Assembly (NCBI GenBank): GCA_009823395.1
Contig: CM020513.1
Coordinates: 22,282,501 to 22,346,500, forward strand
Length of the DNA: 64,000 nucleotides
Source: Thamnaconus septentrionalis
Taxonomy: Eukaryota > Chordata > Actinopteri > Tetraodontiformes > Monacanthidae
Reading direction: 5' to 3'
The position numbers and the translations under genes were made by a program. The notes under the pieces were generated by a model. That model searched no databases. It saw only the letters and a list, made by a program, of their open reading frames with translations, and was not told the origin of the DNA. Of this stretch, positions 35,001 to 47,945 are shown piece after piece (the stretch's first letter is position 1; each line of letters opens with the position of its first letter).

Positions 35001-38000
35001 TGCTGCACTGCTTCTACAAGGTCACCAGAATTACTTCAGGCAGCCAAGCATTTGTTTCACTTGGTGGCATTAATCTGCTGTATCAAACCTCACAGGTAAC
35101 GTTGACACTTAAAGTGCTACCGTATATGTTGTAGACATAGGGCAAGGGTCTATCTCCCAGTTAGCTGCCATCTTGCACTGCCATATTTTTAAGGAAACTG
35201 TTTATAATTAGGGTGACTGCTCTCATCTTCAAATAAACCAACGAAGAAGGTGGATGAGGTATCCCGGTTTAGGTGCGTAGGCCACCGTAGTTAAGGGCAA
35301 GCTCAGGGGGGGAGGAGAGAGTAAAAGACAATGCAATCTAAAATATAACCACTTGATATTGCTGTTTCTTCTTCAAAACCTCCTAATAGTACACACTTAA
35401 TCTTTAAATGGGTACATGTAACAATAACATCAGTGCTTAAAAGAGAATGGACGACGTAATCTATGCAAAGACAGAAAATGGAATATGTCCATTGTTGCTG
35501 TTGCTTATGATATGTCAGAAAATATTTAATTTTTCTTCTTATTCCTCTATATATGTCTTTTTCTTGGTAGAAATGTTTACTGAATAACTCTTTGAAGTCC
35601 CTTGTGGAGCCCTCGGTGCAGCTGATGAGAAAGTGTCTTCCTAGGACTCCTCTACCATTGACAAAAGATGAATCAGCATACACCTTCCCTCTCCCTGGCA
35701 GACCTGTCTGTCATGTAGATGGTGCATCAGGTACAAATATTATATATAAAACCTAACCAAAAAGTCAAAAAAGAGTTTAATTTACCACCACACAAATCAG
35801 AATTTTTAAATACATGTGATGTGTATGTTAATATTGTCTGTGCTTTTTTTTTTTTTATCTTGCCAGTGGAGAACAGTGAGGAGAGTGATGAAGAGAAAAC
35901 TGAAAATAATCAAGACAAAGACGATAGAGACTTTGTAAGTTGGCAGGAGCCCAAGTTAATTAAGGGCATTCTTCTAATCAATCAATCAATCAATCAATCC
36001 ATTGACACATTCTGAATTTGCCATCCTGTCATCTGTTGGCTCTTGACTTGTTGGCTCCAAACGATGATGAGGAGTGAATGTGGTCAGTAGAAGATGAAGG
36101 GATGTAATGAAAGTAATGTGTACTAGGAAAGTGGAGAGTGGCAGCCGATTTTGAGCTGACTACAAACCGCTTTCAGTGTTATTCCAAGTTTGGAGTTTAA
36201 ATGTCTCCTGTATCCTCTTAATTCTTAATTCAAATATCACAGCGCTTGACTAAAAGAACATACATGATGTGTTCATATGTTATAATGCACTTACATGTTA
36301 TTAATGTACTTGTTTTTTCCAAGGATGATGATTTGGAGACTGATGTGTACAAACTTCGCAAGTGTCCTGACCCAGACAGACCCAAAGAGCTGCTTGCACA
36401 ATACAGTCACCTCTGTCCTGAACTTTCTCATGATTTTCAGGTAAATACATTTTTCAATGTGTGAATCAGCCTGAGTCAGACTGACCAAAAAAAGAGCTTT
36501 TGTCTTTTTTTTGACGGTGAGGTTTGTGTGTGGGATTTTGTGTTTGCACACCACACCGTTTGGGCAGATTTGACAGCAAATCATGCAAATAAATACAAAA
36601 ATCTGTGTCCTACAGGAGCTGGATTTCAGTTCTGAGGTGGAAGAGGGTTCAACGTCATCACCTTCTCCATCAGATGATGAAGTTAGGACACTCAACAGTT
36701 ACTTGTGTAGATCTTGCAGGACTGACAAGAAAAGCAGTAGTAGTACTGATGATTCATCGGAGAAAGAGACGCCAACAGAGGGACAAACAGCAGGTCAGAA
36801 ATGAGTCTTTGTTTGATAGTTTGATGCCTGTTTTTTTTTTTGTTATTTTTAGCACCGAAGAAACATTCTCCCTGTTCACATATGATTAAGAACCTACACT
36901 CTTATTTTCTGTTTGCTACAGCCAAAAAAAATCTAAATATCTCACCTTTTTTTTTTAATTTTACTTTCTTCAGCTGCTACCCTGTTTAAGGTCTGCAATT
37001 TTCACAGTCATACCCTCAGTGCCAGCCCAAGCTTTACAACGATGGTTAGAAAAGCAAAGTAGGATACAACACACTAAATCTATGCATGCAGAAGTGTTGT
37101 GTTAAAATCATCGTGTGTGCTTTTCCACTTATTTATCACTTGACTTGGAAGAGACTATTTTTCAGCTACCACTCTTCTGTCCTCTACTGTGATGGTGTAA
37201 TGCTGATAATTGCATGCTAATCCCATCATGCATGTGCACACAAGTAATTGTTTTGTATGCACAAACACACTGTATGTGTAGGGATGGGACAGAAAAAGCA
37301 CAAATGGGTTTTCGTGAGTTTTCTGGACACGCTTGAACTGTTGTTTAAATCGGCTTTCAATCATAGCAGTTTTAATTAATTGCCGTTTTTGATCTTTTCT
37401 CCTAGATACGAAGTCCCACTCAGTCGAAACGGAGGGGAGCTGAATGATGTGGAGAAGGAAGAAGAACATTTCTGTCATTCATCCATGATTGACATGTTAC
37501 TGGAGAGACATAAAACCAGCATACCACACCATGAACCCAAATTGTACTGCTCTGCAGCTGCTATGACCAGATCTGTTCCCGGATTCAACATTTTGTCTTT
37601 TCCTGACTTTTGGGGTCATGTTCCACCACCAGGACATGAATCTATGGCCCAACGCAAATCCAGCATACAAAGGTAAAAAGTTTTCAATGACTGATTTAGG
37701 CCTAATATGATTGAACGAACAAGGCAGCCAACCAGTACAAAACAATAGTGTACTGGATGGCCGCTTCATTCGTTAGCAGTTTTACACCATCGCAGGCTTT
37801 GCAAATATGCACAATGTAAATCTGAATGATAGGAATGTACTACAATTGCTAACACAAAAACTTTTATTTTGTCTTTTTCAGGCAAAAGATCTTTGAGGAT
37901 ATTCAACGGTTTATAAATACAAAGGACATAATGAAAAAGGTTGTATTTGACTTGGAAAATGACAGGTATGCTTCCATCAAAACATTTTTGCTATTGATTG

Positions 38001-41000
38001 AGTGTACGTTCTTTTGTAACTGAAAAACCTTGTACTATCTTTTTTACTTGTCTTATTAGTATTCCATATTCGTCGGAATGTTTGATTTTTTACTCCAAGT
38101 TTGAATGTGGAAACCTTAGGAAAGCTATTCAGGTCCGCAGGTATGTAATCTTACTATTCTAATTAGTCTTATGACAGTTATTTCAATTATCCCAAATATA
38201 GAACATTTATTGTAAGGTAACCAAATAAGCCGACCAGAATCGCTACAATAAAACCACACCAGTGTTTCATGTTTCTCTTCACTTCTCTTCCTTTAGATAT
38301 GAGTATGACCTCATACTGAATGCAGATATTAACAGTTCCCAGCATGCACAGTGGTTCTACTTTGAAGTCAGCAACATGGAGGCTGACGTCCCCTACCGTT
38401 TTAATGTAATTAACTGTGAGAAGAGCAACAGCCAGTTCAACTATGGTAAATAGTTTCCTGCGTTTTTGTTTCTTTGTGTGCTTGTAGATGTGATCAGTAT
38501 ATATTGAACGGCTCACTGTGTGTGTGCGTGTATGTATACTGAGCTGAACTGAAAGAGTAATCTTAGGCACCTTAAGTGCTTGAAGACATTTAGTCAACCA
38601 AGGCAAGGGCCAACCACTCAAACACAATGGCAGTTTCCAAACCAACAAAAAGAGGCATAACACTTCAGAGTGCAGCTTTCTGTGGACTGATGTACATTGA
38701 GGGGGCAAAGCGAAATTCTTGAAATTTTGATGTTGCTTTAAAAAGGGGGGGGTGGACACAAATGCTTGTCTGTGTGTTTTGCTGCGTGCCACAGGGATGC
38801 AGCCAGTGTTGTACTCTGTGAAAGAAGCGCTAGAGGGAAGACCACACTGGGTCAGAGCTGGAAGTGAGATTTGTTATTTCAGGTATGACTGAAATGTATT
38901 TTATGGTGCTGTTTGAATTATTTGTACTTTTTTGTGTTTTGGCATACGCATGTAGGCTTCTGTGTCAATCTAAATGAATTGCTTACTAAAGTTTGCGCTG
39001 CCAATGACTTGTCTATACTGCAAAGTCAGAAAAACTTTTTAATAGTCACTTTATCTCTTTAAGTTTATTAGTTAAAATTACATATCAATACTAATCAATT
39101 CTAGCATAATATTTGTCATCAAGGGAGAACCTTACTTGAGGTTAATGACAAGAAAGGTGGTCTACAGACTTTGACACATTGAATAAAAATGTTAACGCAG
39201 TAATACAATGTGCATTGCATAATTGAATGAATCTGCCTATTTATATGATCTTTAAAATATTTTTCAGAAATAACTTTTGTCCAGCTCGGGGCAGTGAAAG
39301 AGCAACGTTTTATACTCTTACCTTTACAATAAACTTCAAACACAACGAGGATGTCTGCTACGTGGCCTACCATTATCCTTACACATACTCGACCCTGAAG
39401 GTACAACTACCTGCCTGTCTTTTTACCTGTTGTCTGGCTTTTTTTTACTTCATATTCCTAGCTCGTGACTAATCTTCACATCTATTGTAAGATTAACAAA
39501 TGCAGTATATGCAGTGATACAACAGACTTACTACTGTTAATCTCCATGTACGGTGTACTACCGGCTATGCATTATAGCATCTAGTGGCTAACTTTAAAAG
39601 CTAACTACCTAACAGTTGGCAGCGTCATTCAGACCACTCACACATCATTTTTTTTCCATTTGTGTGAAAATTTGAAAACACCAATCTCGTGTTGTGCATG
39701 TATCAACAAGCAGATTCTGGCACTAGCCCATTCATACTTGCCAATGTGACCTCTGGCAGGTGAGCTTTAATGTTGTGCTATCTCAAGTCTGTAGTTTAAC
39801 ATTTTTGGAAATGCATTTGCATTTAACCATTGCCATCAGTTATTAATAATTATGTGAAATAGAGACAGAACAAAATTCACTTATTCTCTTGCAGAGCATA
39901 GTATTTATGTTTTTTTAATCATGTTCATCAGGCTCACCTGAATGTCCTGCAGAAATCAGTAGATCCAGCAGAGGTCTATTTCCGGCAACAGAAGCTATGT
40001 GATACCTTGGCTGGAAACTCATGCCCAATTGTAACTATCACTGCCTGTCCAGTCAGTACAACCTGGAAAGACATGAATCAGTTTCGTGAGTTTTCCCCAT
40101 TATCTTTGTGCCATTGTTTTTCAGTTTTGTTTTATTTCTTTGACCATTCTATTCCATTACCACGTCATTATCCAGCTTTTCAATTTGATAAGTTAATGCA
40201 TGCAAGAATAAATGTTAAATCCATCAAACAGTCACTTCATCAATCAGCAATCAACACACCAAAAATATATCATCCATCTACCCCAAATCTGCAAAAAAAA
40301 ATGCAGCCTTAAGCCTTGTGTTGGGAAGGGCAACCCCTAACCCTAAAACCTATGCAAAACGAAAAACGCACAGCACTTTTATGAGTTCAATACCAGATTA
40401 GTGGAGAGAAATAGAGACTGACTCGAGTTTAAGATTGAATCAAAAGCTAGAAGTTGGAGGTGAGATCAATGCTTGTGAAGTAGAAGATAATGACAAAAGG
40501 AGGAGATATTAGTTATGAAGTGTTAAATGACATGAAGTTGCGTGGTTATTTGTATGGTGACACCTACTGCACGTCTCCCCGACTTGGAGAGAATGATTCC
40601 AGTTCAGCAGTTCTCTTTGAGCTTCCTTCTTTGCCTTTGTGTAGTTTTTTTTTTTTTTTTTTAAGTCTTTCCTCGCCAGGTTCGAGGGGGTACAAGGTGT
40701 TGCAACTGTAGAGAATGTAAAGTCCTAAGGGACAAACTGTGTTTGCGAACTTGGGCTATGCAAATAAAAATTAATTGATTATTTGATTGATTCATTGACT
40801 GATTGCTTGATTCTCAAAAGTGAGAGAGTAGGAACCTTAAAGCAGTGTATAGATATTCATTCACCAGCCACTTTCTTAGGTACCTTGTACTAGCGAGACA
40901 TACTCATGAAAGTGGCTTATGTGTATATTCTGTTGGTATCTGTGATAAGGATCATAGCTCAGGCAACTTGACAAAGATAGAATGCTAGAGATGAATCGTG

Positions 41001-44000
41001 GAGGAGCGAATGAAAACATAACAATGTTATGTTGTGTTTTTCCTCTTATATGGAATGAATTTGATTATATTAACCTTAGTTAAAAGTCAATGTAACACCC
41101 ATTTTCTGCAGCCATGTCAGTGATAAACTATATCTGTCCAGGTAACCGACCCTATATTGTGCTAACTGGCCGTGTCCATCCTGGTGAATCCAATGCCAGC
41201 TGGGTCATGAAGGGCACTCTTGAGTTTTTGTGTAGTAGTGACCCAGTGGCCCAAAGTCTGAGAGAGGCCTTTGTCTTCAAGATCGTCCCTATGCTCAACC
41301 CAGATGGAGTAATCAATGGCATGTAAGTGTCGTTTTCTGTTCAATTTCCACCCAAGTTAAATTGTGATTGTAGCATTCCAGCCTGATTCTTTTGCAAAAA
41401 AAAGAGAAGAAAAAATGCTGAGTGGATGGTTATTTATTGTACACAGAAAGAAAAGAGTGGAAATGGCAGCCCACCTCACTCCACAAGTAATCCAAGGCAT
41501 AAAAGTTTGGGCGAAGTCTTTGGTAGGACAGCAGAGTAGGCTAATGCTATTAACTAGTAGCTAGCATTACAGTCGCTAGCTAACATTAGCTAAAGTAAAC
41601 TTTAGCTGATAAGTAAGCAAAACAAAAAAAAAAAAAGTCTTTACAGTAGCATTAATGTGTGGAAGATATTATTGCCATGATGTTCCACTTGATGGCGCCA
41701 TTAACCCTAGATCGATGTTACCCGTCCCAGTGTTTTGGTGTTTCCTCTGGATTATTATTTCGCTGAAGTACCGATTATGCTGAAATAAAAACTGATATCC
41801 GTCACTGCTTGTTTTTTTTTTTTGGAGTGGACGTGAAACAATGACAGGTCCTGTAAACAGCGTCAGAATCTGGAGCTGAGGAAAGTTCTGCTGGCAGCTA
41901 TAATATGAAGCAAAGAATGAAAATTCAATACGGTCCTGCACGCCAGTCAAGATTGGCTCTCACTTTTCAGGCCTGGCCCCTAATAATAATAATAATAATA
42001 ATGAATTAATAAATTAATTTATAATTAATTTAAAAAAATGATAATAAGAATAGATAACAAAGAAACAGGGCAAATAGGCAAGTACCTTTTAGAAGAGCAG
42101 TATTATACAGTTTTTACCAGTGCTACAGTGGCATAAATCAAGCCAAAGGAAACTCACACTCAAAGCAATGTCATGTTTGTCCACATTCTATGTGATCTCT
42201 TAGGAATCGTTGTGATCTCAACTGTGAGGACCTGAACCGTCAGTGGTGTAAACCCGACCCTGTACTTAGTCCCACCATCTACCACACCAAAGGTCTCCTC
42301 TACTACCTCAAAAGTATCAGACGAACTCCACTGGTGAGTGAGACATGGTCACTTTCTATGAATTGTTGGGTTAGGGTTAAGGATAATTACACAGACCCAT
42401 GTCTGTGTGCCGTGACCAACATCATAGTTTTAACTATAACAGGTAGAATTTTCACCTGCAGTTCTCTGAAGATGACCACTTTTGTTTTTATGTTTTCTTA
42501 AAAAGGCCACTGAAGTGGATATAACAAAGTCTTGCTTGCTACTGAGTTCACATTATACTTAAACTGACGAAAAAGGTTTGTTTTTCTCTGTGTATACCAG
42601 GTTTTCTGTGACTACCATGGCCACTCAAGAAAGAAGAATGCGTTTCTGTATGGTTGCAGTATAAAGGAAACACTCTGGGCATCTGGCTCGGACGTTACCA
42701 CCGTTGGTTTGAAGGAGGATCCTGGTTATAGGGTAGGGTGTGCAAGTGTGTGCGTACTAAAATCTTCAATTTGAAATACTGTGTGGTATTCTTGTAGCAA
42801 TATGGCGGCACTCTCTCTCAAATGATCTCTGTGGTTTTCTAGACCATTGCAAAGACCCTGGACCGTATCGCACCAGCCTTTTCTTTCAACAGCTGCAACT
42901 ACTTGGTACTTGCAACTCAATTACTGTGACCTTTCTGTTGTCACTCCCATCAATTTAGGTCCACAGTGTTTAAAATATTCTTATTTTCTTTTATGCCTCA
43001 TATTATTTTATGACTGCTCTTTATCCTCAAAGCAAAAAAGCAAGCACCAGATTATTTTTAAGTAAATAATGTTTCATTTACTCTTTTGTTCTAATATATT
43101 TATTTCAGGTTGAGAAGTCCCGGTCTGCGACAGCCAGGGTTGTTGTTTGGCGAGAGATTGGTGTCCTAAGAAGTTACACGATGGAAACTACTTATAATGG
43201 ATTCAACCTAGGAATATACAAAGTATGTATGTGTGTTTTACCAATTTAAAATTTGTCAAATTCTAAAAATACAACCTTAAAGATGGCTTGCCCGGTACGA
43301 CCGCTTATTATATGCTCCAGGAAAACAATGAGCTGGCTCTCCATTGTCAAAGGGAAACATATATCATGTGTTCTGTGTCCAGATTATTATTTTTATGTTT
43401 CTTGTGTGTGGACTATAGGACTTGCAAATTGGAACAAAGGAACTGAAAGAGATGGGAACGAAGTTCTGCCAAAGTCTGCTGTCAGTAACCAAGGACACAA
43501 AGGCTCTTTACAGCAGAGCACTGAAGAATTATGTCAACATCGACTGTAACATGCAGGATCACAAGTCGCACAAGTAAGAATCCATGCTAACTAAGCTTTT
43601 CCCAAAGTTTTTCATTTTGAAGACAAGTATAACCATATGTCCTTTGTCTAGCATTGTTGACACTTAGTTATTGGAAAAACAGTCCAGCAGTCCTGGGGCG
43701 GAGGTGTGGTAGTTGCCCAGTAGCCTAATGTGCTAATCCAATGGTGTTAATGGTCTCTGGCACCTGTGGTTTTCAGTAATACAGCAATGAGTCTTTTATT
43801 GCTGTCTAACTATTAAACCGTTCTCCTGTCTCAAAGTTGCTTCGAAGATGATGAGCCTCCCTGTGTTGAAGAGATTGAATATTCCAAATGCTGTCTACCC
43901 CTTAAAGGCATTGATCTGGATTTCGAGGTAAACATAAATATACCCAGCAGTGATGACGAGAAGGGCAGTGACGACGAACAAACAGAACTGAAACAATTTC

Positions 44001-44035
44001 AGAACACTATGGGGTACAAATGGATTCAAGCATGA
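23018..44035 (+). CDS. agbl1: Cytosolic carboxypeptidase 4 (AGBL1)
   Basis: This is an M14D metallocarboxypeptidase that removes C-terminal or side-chain glutamates, chiefly from tubulin. Exons: 23018-23101, 23389-23449, 24338-24484, 26067-26198, 26402-26495, 29979-30016, 34887-35095, 35571-35730, 35867-35934, 36324-36440, 36616-36793, 36974-37058, 37406-37672, 37882-37965, 38060-38140, 38297-38445, 38795-38882, 39268-39400, 39932-40085, 41142-41322, 42204-42333, 42601-42732, 42843-42905, 43109-43222, 43419-43573, 43837-44035. They total 3303 nt (1100 residues; human about 1100). An armadillo-like N-terminal half is followed by an acidic linker, the CCP N-domain ([16 protein letters not shown]) and the zinc peptidase. 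Zinc ligands (HPGE, DYHGH), the substrate-binding NRQW arginine and the catalytic Glu (SYTMET) are intact. [11 protein letters not shown] resembles AGBL1 better than AGTPBP1, and linkage to ntrk3 agrees. Confidence 0.92.
25100..25605 (-). mobile_element. Non-LTR retrotransposon 3' end remnant
   Basis: The minus strand reads [20 protein letters not shown] and then [20 protein letters not shown], the usual C-terminal region of a fish LINE reverse transcriptase polyprotein. It is interrupted and 5'-truncated. It lies in the agbl1 intron 24485-26066, in antisense. Confidence 0.8.
26930..28800 (-). mobile_element. Degenerate non-LTR retrotransposon with reverse transcriptase
   Basis: Minus-strand pieces recall a LINE-like polyprotein: [20 protein letters not shown] and [20 protein letters not shown] near 28300-28490, a reverse-transcriptase stretch ([12 protein letters not shown]) near 27540, and [20 protein letters not shown] near 27260. 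Many stops and frame changes. It fills much of the agbl1 intron 26496-29978 in antisense. Borders are approximate. Confidence 0.65.
30017..34886 (+). other. Large agbl1 intron without recognised gene
   Basis: This 4.9-kb intron is AT-rich. The part 30540-32900 has more CpG and irregular open frames and may be an old DNA transposon, but I cannot identify ends or a transposase. A SINE body fragment lies near 31935-32000, a (TA)n run near 33407-33440 and a TCTCA-type repeat at 34797-34860 just before the next exon. Confidence 0.5.
34797..34860 (+). repeat. Degenerate TCTCA repeat before an agbl1 exon
   Basis: Repeats of CATCTCATCTCGTCTC type end about 25 bp before the acceptor of the agbl1 exon at 34887. 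Confidence 0.8.
35105..35260. mobile_element. Third, inverted copy of the element family
   Basis: On the minus strand, core motifs TTCCTTAAAAATATGGCAG and CAAGATGGCAGCTAACT match the other copies. The ends are degraded. It lies in an agbl1 intron just after the exon ending 35095. Confidence 0.5.
36974..37058 (+). CDS. agbl1: agbl1 linker exon inferred from phase
   Basis: The preceding exon ends in phase 1 and the one at 37406 needs phase 2, so an 85-nt exon is required. A segment after TTTCTTCAG and before a GTAGGA donor fits exactly and reads [13 protein letters not shown]. The linker is poorly conserved in this family, so the protein gives little support; the call rests on phase and splice signals. 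Confidence 0.65.
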
Positions 44036-46489
44036 AGAATCTTCTTTTGAGACCACTGTCTGCTGAAAACTTGATATAACTTTATATTGAAGAAAGTCAA
44101 GTGTGGCTGATCATGTCATTGTGTTAAACTCTTCTTTTGCTGGGTGTAACATTCACTTTTTTTAATAGTAGAAATGAAAGAGGGCATTTAGAGAAGTATA
44201 CACGTTTCAAGCTATATCTTTCACTTTAGTTGTTTCTGTAATGTATTACAATGTATGAAATGATTTGTGTTGGTAGCAGTACTATAAAGAAAAAATATAT
44301 AAAAATCCTGTTTTTGTAGGTACCCTCACCACTGGAAATTGTTTTTGCATGTCTATATTATGCAAACGTATGCTTTACCATCTAAACACTCCCACTGAGG
44401 CCTTTCAATAATTACACCTTTCTTGTGTCAGAGTACAATAACAATTTTGTCATCTGCAATCTGTCTTAAATGTGTGTAAAACTAAGTGTATGTTTTTTAG
44501 CACTTCAAAAACAACAAGATCAAAAATGTCTGGAAAAAATCTTAACAAACATTGTGGAGTTGCAAATCTGCTTTTAAATATTTAGGATTTGTAATTGATG
44601 ACCACACATGTTGATATGTTGAATTAAAAAGAAAAATATCTGAAAACTACTATGTTAAACAAGCTTGGCCTTTCTCTGCATTTGAAGCCAAAATGGTTGA
44701 AAACTCCTTTTTTTGCCAGTAACTGATGATGAAAATGCATTGCACTGTATATGAATACTTCTGCCCATTGTCTTCCCATGCTGGATAGCGTGTACCACGG
44801 GGCCACTGAAATTCATCACTCTAGTCCCTTTGTTCACAGCCTCAACAGCAAAAGAAAATAATGAAATGAGTTTGTTAGCACTTCTTTCAGGAGGTTAACT
44901 GGCAAGTTTTGAATATAATTTGATAATGTAGTGCCACTTAAATGAAGACATTTATGGACAACTTGTGAGTGTAATTCAGTGCTTGGAATGAGTTATCTAC
45001 TTATTTGGACTTTATTTGACTTAATCCATTGCTGAATGAGTATTTCCTAATATTACCAAAAGCCTAGATACTTATTCTAATTTACCAAGTTTAATTTTCT
45101 TACTGCACTTTCACTTGTTTCTAGTCAATATCTTTTACAAAAAACATTTTTTTCATGATATTTAGACTAGTGCTTTTTTGCAGTGGGTTAGAAGATACCA
45201 CAGTTTGGCCTGCACACACCCATTGAAATGGATACACACAATCAATATTCAGATCTCCAGTAGTATCCTTCAGGTCAGAAACCCAAAAAGAGAGAGACCA
45301 AAGGGAGGGTTTTTTATCTTGATATCACTCCTCTCATGGGGGCTAGTGCAGTAATGACATCATGACTGATGGTCAGACAACAGTCACAGTGAAAACTGAG
45401 TCTGTAATGGACTCTGGGAAATAAAGAAGATATGCTTCTAACAGGAAAATAAATTCGAAAAAGACTTAAAAGGGCATAACACAATAAAATATTATGGAAT
45501 AGGGGACATGGTGCAATCATGCATGGTGCTTTCGCAGTAAAATATTGCACATGGTATTTTATTTTGAAAATAAGCTGGATCCAGTTTGTTCTCCAATCAA
45601 TGACTTCTTGCCTAAACGATTCAATCTACTCTGAATGGATGCAGTTGCCAAGCGTTAAGCGGGAAAAATAGAACAGTCACTTATTTTAGCAGCAAACTGT
45701 TGTGTGTTTAGGCCAGCAGAGAAGGCCTTGCTGGCTCTGAGAGAAGGCCTTGTGGCCCACCACTGGCTGAAATCCATTTTTTAGTATGGCTGCATTCAGT
45801 TTCTCGTGTGTGTTGTAGTTACTTTACCCTTGGGCAATAGGCTTTACCGTAGGTAGAAGGGCTTTCAGGCTACTAAATAATTCACCCATCACAAATCGTT
45901 GTATAAAAATCAGACAAAATGCCCCAGTGTCGTATTTTGTTTTGTGAATAACCTGATATTGGTGATATTATGCCACTAGGGACCTCCCCTCTTCTCTCCT
46001 TTAACCTTTTCTGCCCTCTCACTGCTGTCAATCCTGTTCTTGTCACCTTCCTTATCTGACTCATTGGTAAGGGGAATGTGATCGCTGAAGTGTTCCCTCT
46101 ATATTTTCAAGACTTTATGCAAATCCACAAACTAATCAAGGTGATATAGACAAACCCTCCTGGAGATCTTTTAAACATTGCATTCATCAGACACTGACAC
46201 TGGTAAGACAAAACAAAACATTCATATATACATAGAGTAAATACACTGGTAGGATTCATGAAAAATTAGTTCGTACAGTTAAAAGTAACTAAATTATTGT
46301 AGTATCATAGTATAACTATAGTATCATTTCTGGATGACTTTGGCAGGTTAATTGTGATCGAAAAAGATTTGTTTGTTTCCTGCTTGATTATAGTGGACCT
46401 AGGTGTTGCATTTAGATTTGATTTTTGTATGAGATTGAGGTGAGCTAGCTAAGTGTGTAGCTCTGTTTTTAGCAGATGTTCTACATATG

Positions 46490-46860
46490 TGATTGTGGAG
46501 TTATCTTCCGTCTGGGACGCCGAAGATTGGAATATTGTTTCTCCTTGATCTCCCCTCGAGAATAGTTATCTTTTCTTGCATCTGGCATGTCTGCTCCAAC
46601 ATTTCCACAATCAGTTCTCCTAAGTCTTTTTTCCACACTTGCAGCTCTGCTTGTTGGTGCTTGGGGCTTCTGTGTCTATAGCTTGTTTGAGTCATCTGTT
46701 AGCTTGCGCTCAATTTCATGTTGAAGAGTGTTGATTTTGCATATCATTTCTTATATATCTACAACCATTTTGTACTTCTCAAGGTCTTTGCACCAATCTC
46801 TGTCATACCATCAAAGGGATCCTGTGGAGTCGGAATCTTCATTTGGAATCCTGACCTATA
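46490..46860 (-). mobile_element. L1/Tx1-type ORF1 remnant
   Basis: A minus-strand open segment ends with ITILEGRSRRNNIPIFGVPD, matching the coiled-coil-to-RRM junction (LENRSRRNNLRI...) of L1-like ORF1 proteins. It is only a fragment, in the agbl1/ntrk3 spacer. Confidence 0.7.
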
Positions 46861-47629
46861 GAAATATGACTTTGATACACATGATGGCAACAAGTTTTTG
46901 ACGAAGCCAAAGCAAGATCGCCAACAGCATTATTATCCAAATCTGGACCGCGCAGCAGTTTGTCATTCAGGCTTGATAGCTTGCACCACAATAGAATACT
47001 ACTCCTTTGTTTGCTTCTTTGGATGATATATGCCGTGGTGCGGTATGTCCCAAATCCAAAATTTATTTTGTTTTCTTTCTTTTTTTTTTTAATAAAGGCA
47101 TCATTATTCTTGTAACACAGTAAGCAGTAAATGATAATGTGAATACAGATGTACAACACATTATAGGCTGAAATACAGTGTGAGTTTGACAGAAGAGAAA
47201 TACACCAACACATTTCTATTTCTGAGTTAACAGTCTGAATACATTAGATTGAAACCTGATATGGGAAGGCACTAGCAAAATTGTAGATTCTCAAAGTATT
47301 GTGAGGGAGTTCATGATTTAGCTTTTTAAGCAATCTTCAAAAGAAATGGAGAGGACGGAGAAAATGGCAATAAAAATAGTGCAGAAAATATGTGGAATAT
47401 AAATGTGACAAACAGCCACAAAAGGAAAAAAAAACAATTCTGAGCCCTTTTAAGTGATTCACTTTTTTTGAATGACTCGGCTTCTGTTCAATAAGATGCA
47501 TAAAGCAGCATGCTTAGTTTTCTTTGAACAGAAAATAATCTACTTTGCTTGCCGTTGTCCCCGACAAGGCTGCATGCAACAAGTATACATTAAAAAATTC
47601 AGATTTTTTTTTTTTTTTTTCAATTTCAA

Positions 47630-47945
47630 TTACCGGACCTTTCTGTGTGGAGTAAGCATGTTCTCCCTGTGTGTGCATGGTTCTCTCTCGGTACTTTGGC
47701 TTCCCACCACAGTCCAAAAATATGCATGTGAGGCTAACTGGCAACTCTAACTTGCCCGTTGTTGTATGAGTGTTAACTGCTTGTTTGTTTTTGTTTGTCT
47801 TTCAATGTGGCGCTGTGATGTACTCAATGTGTACCCCAGCCTCTGCCCTATGGCATCGGGGATAGATTTTAGAAAACTACTGTGATCTTTGAGCGCAGGA
47901 GAAAGTGGCTACAGAATATTGATGTATGGACAGACATTATGGTAA
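47630..47945 (+). mobile_element. SINE fragment, degenerate
   Basis: The body of the same SINE family is recognisable (TTTCTGTGTGGAGTAAGCATG split by changes, then CTTCCCACCACAGTCC). The head is missing. It lies in the agbl1/ntrk3 spacer. Confidence 0.6.

Noticed and set aside
38187..38792. 201-codon open frame on the minus strand
   Set aside because: It is antisense to agbl1 exon 38297-38445 and flanking introns, with no recognisable domain; a chance shadow frame.
23018..44035. Assignment of the carboxypeptidase as AGTPBP1 (CCP1)
   Set aside because: The peptidase domains are alike, but the N-terminal half, DDDLETDV motif and linkage to ntrk3 fit AGBL1 better.
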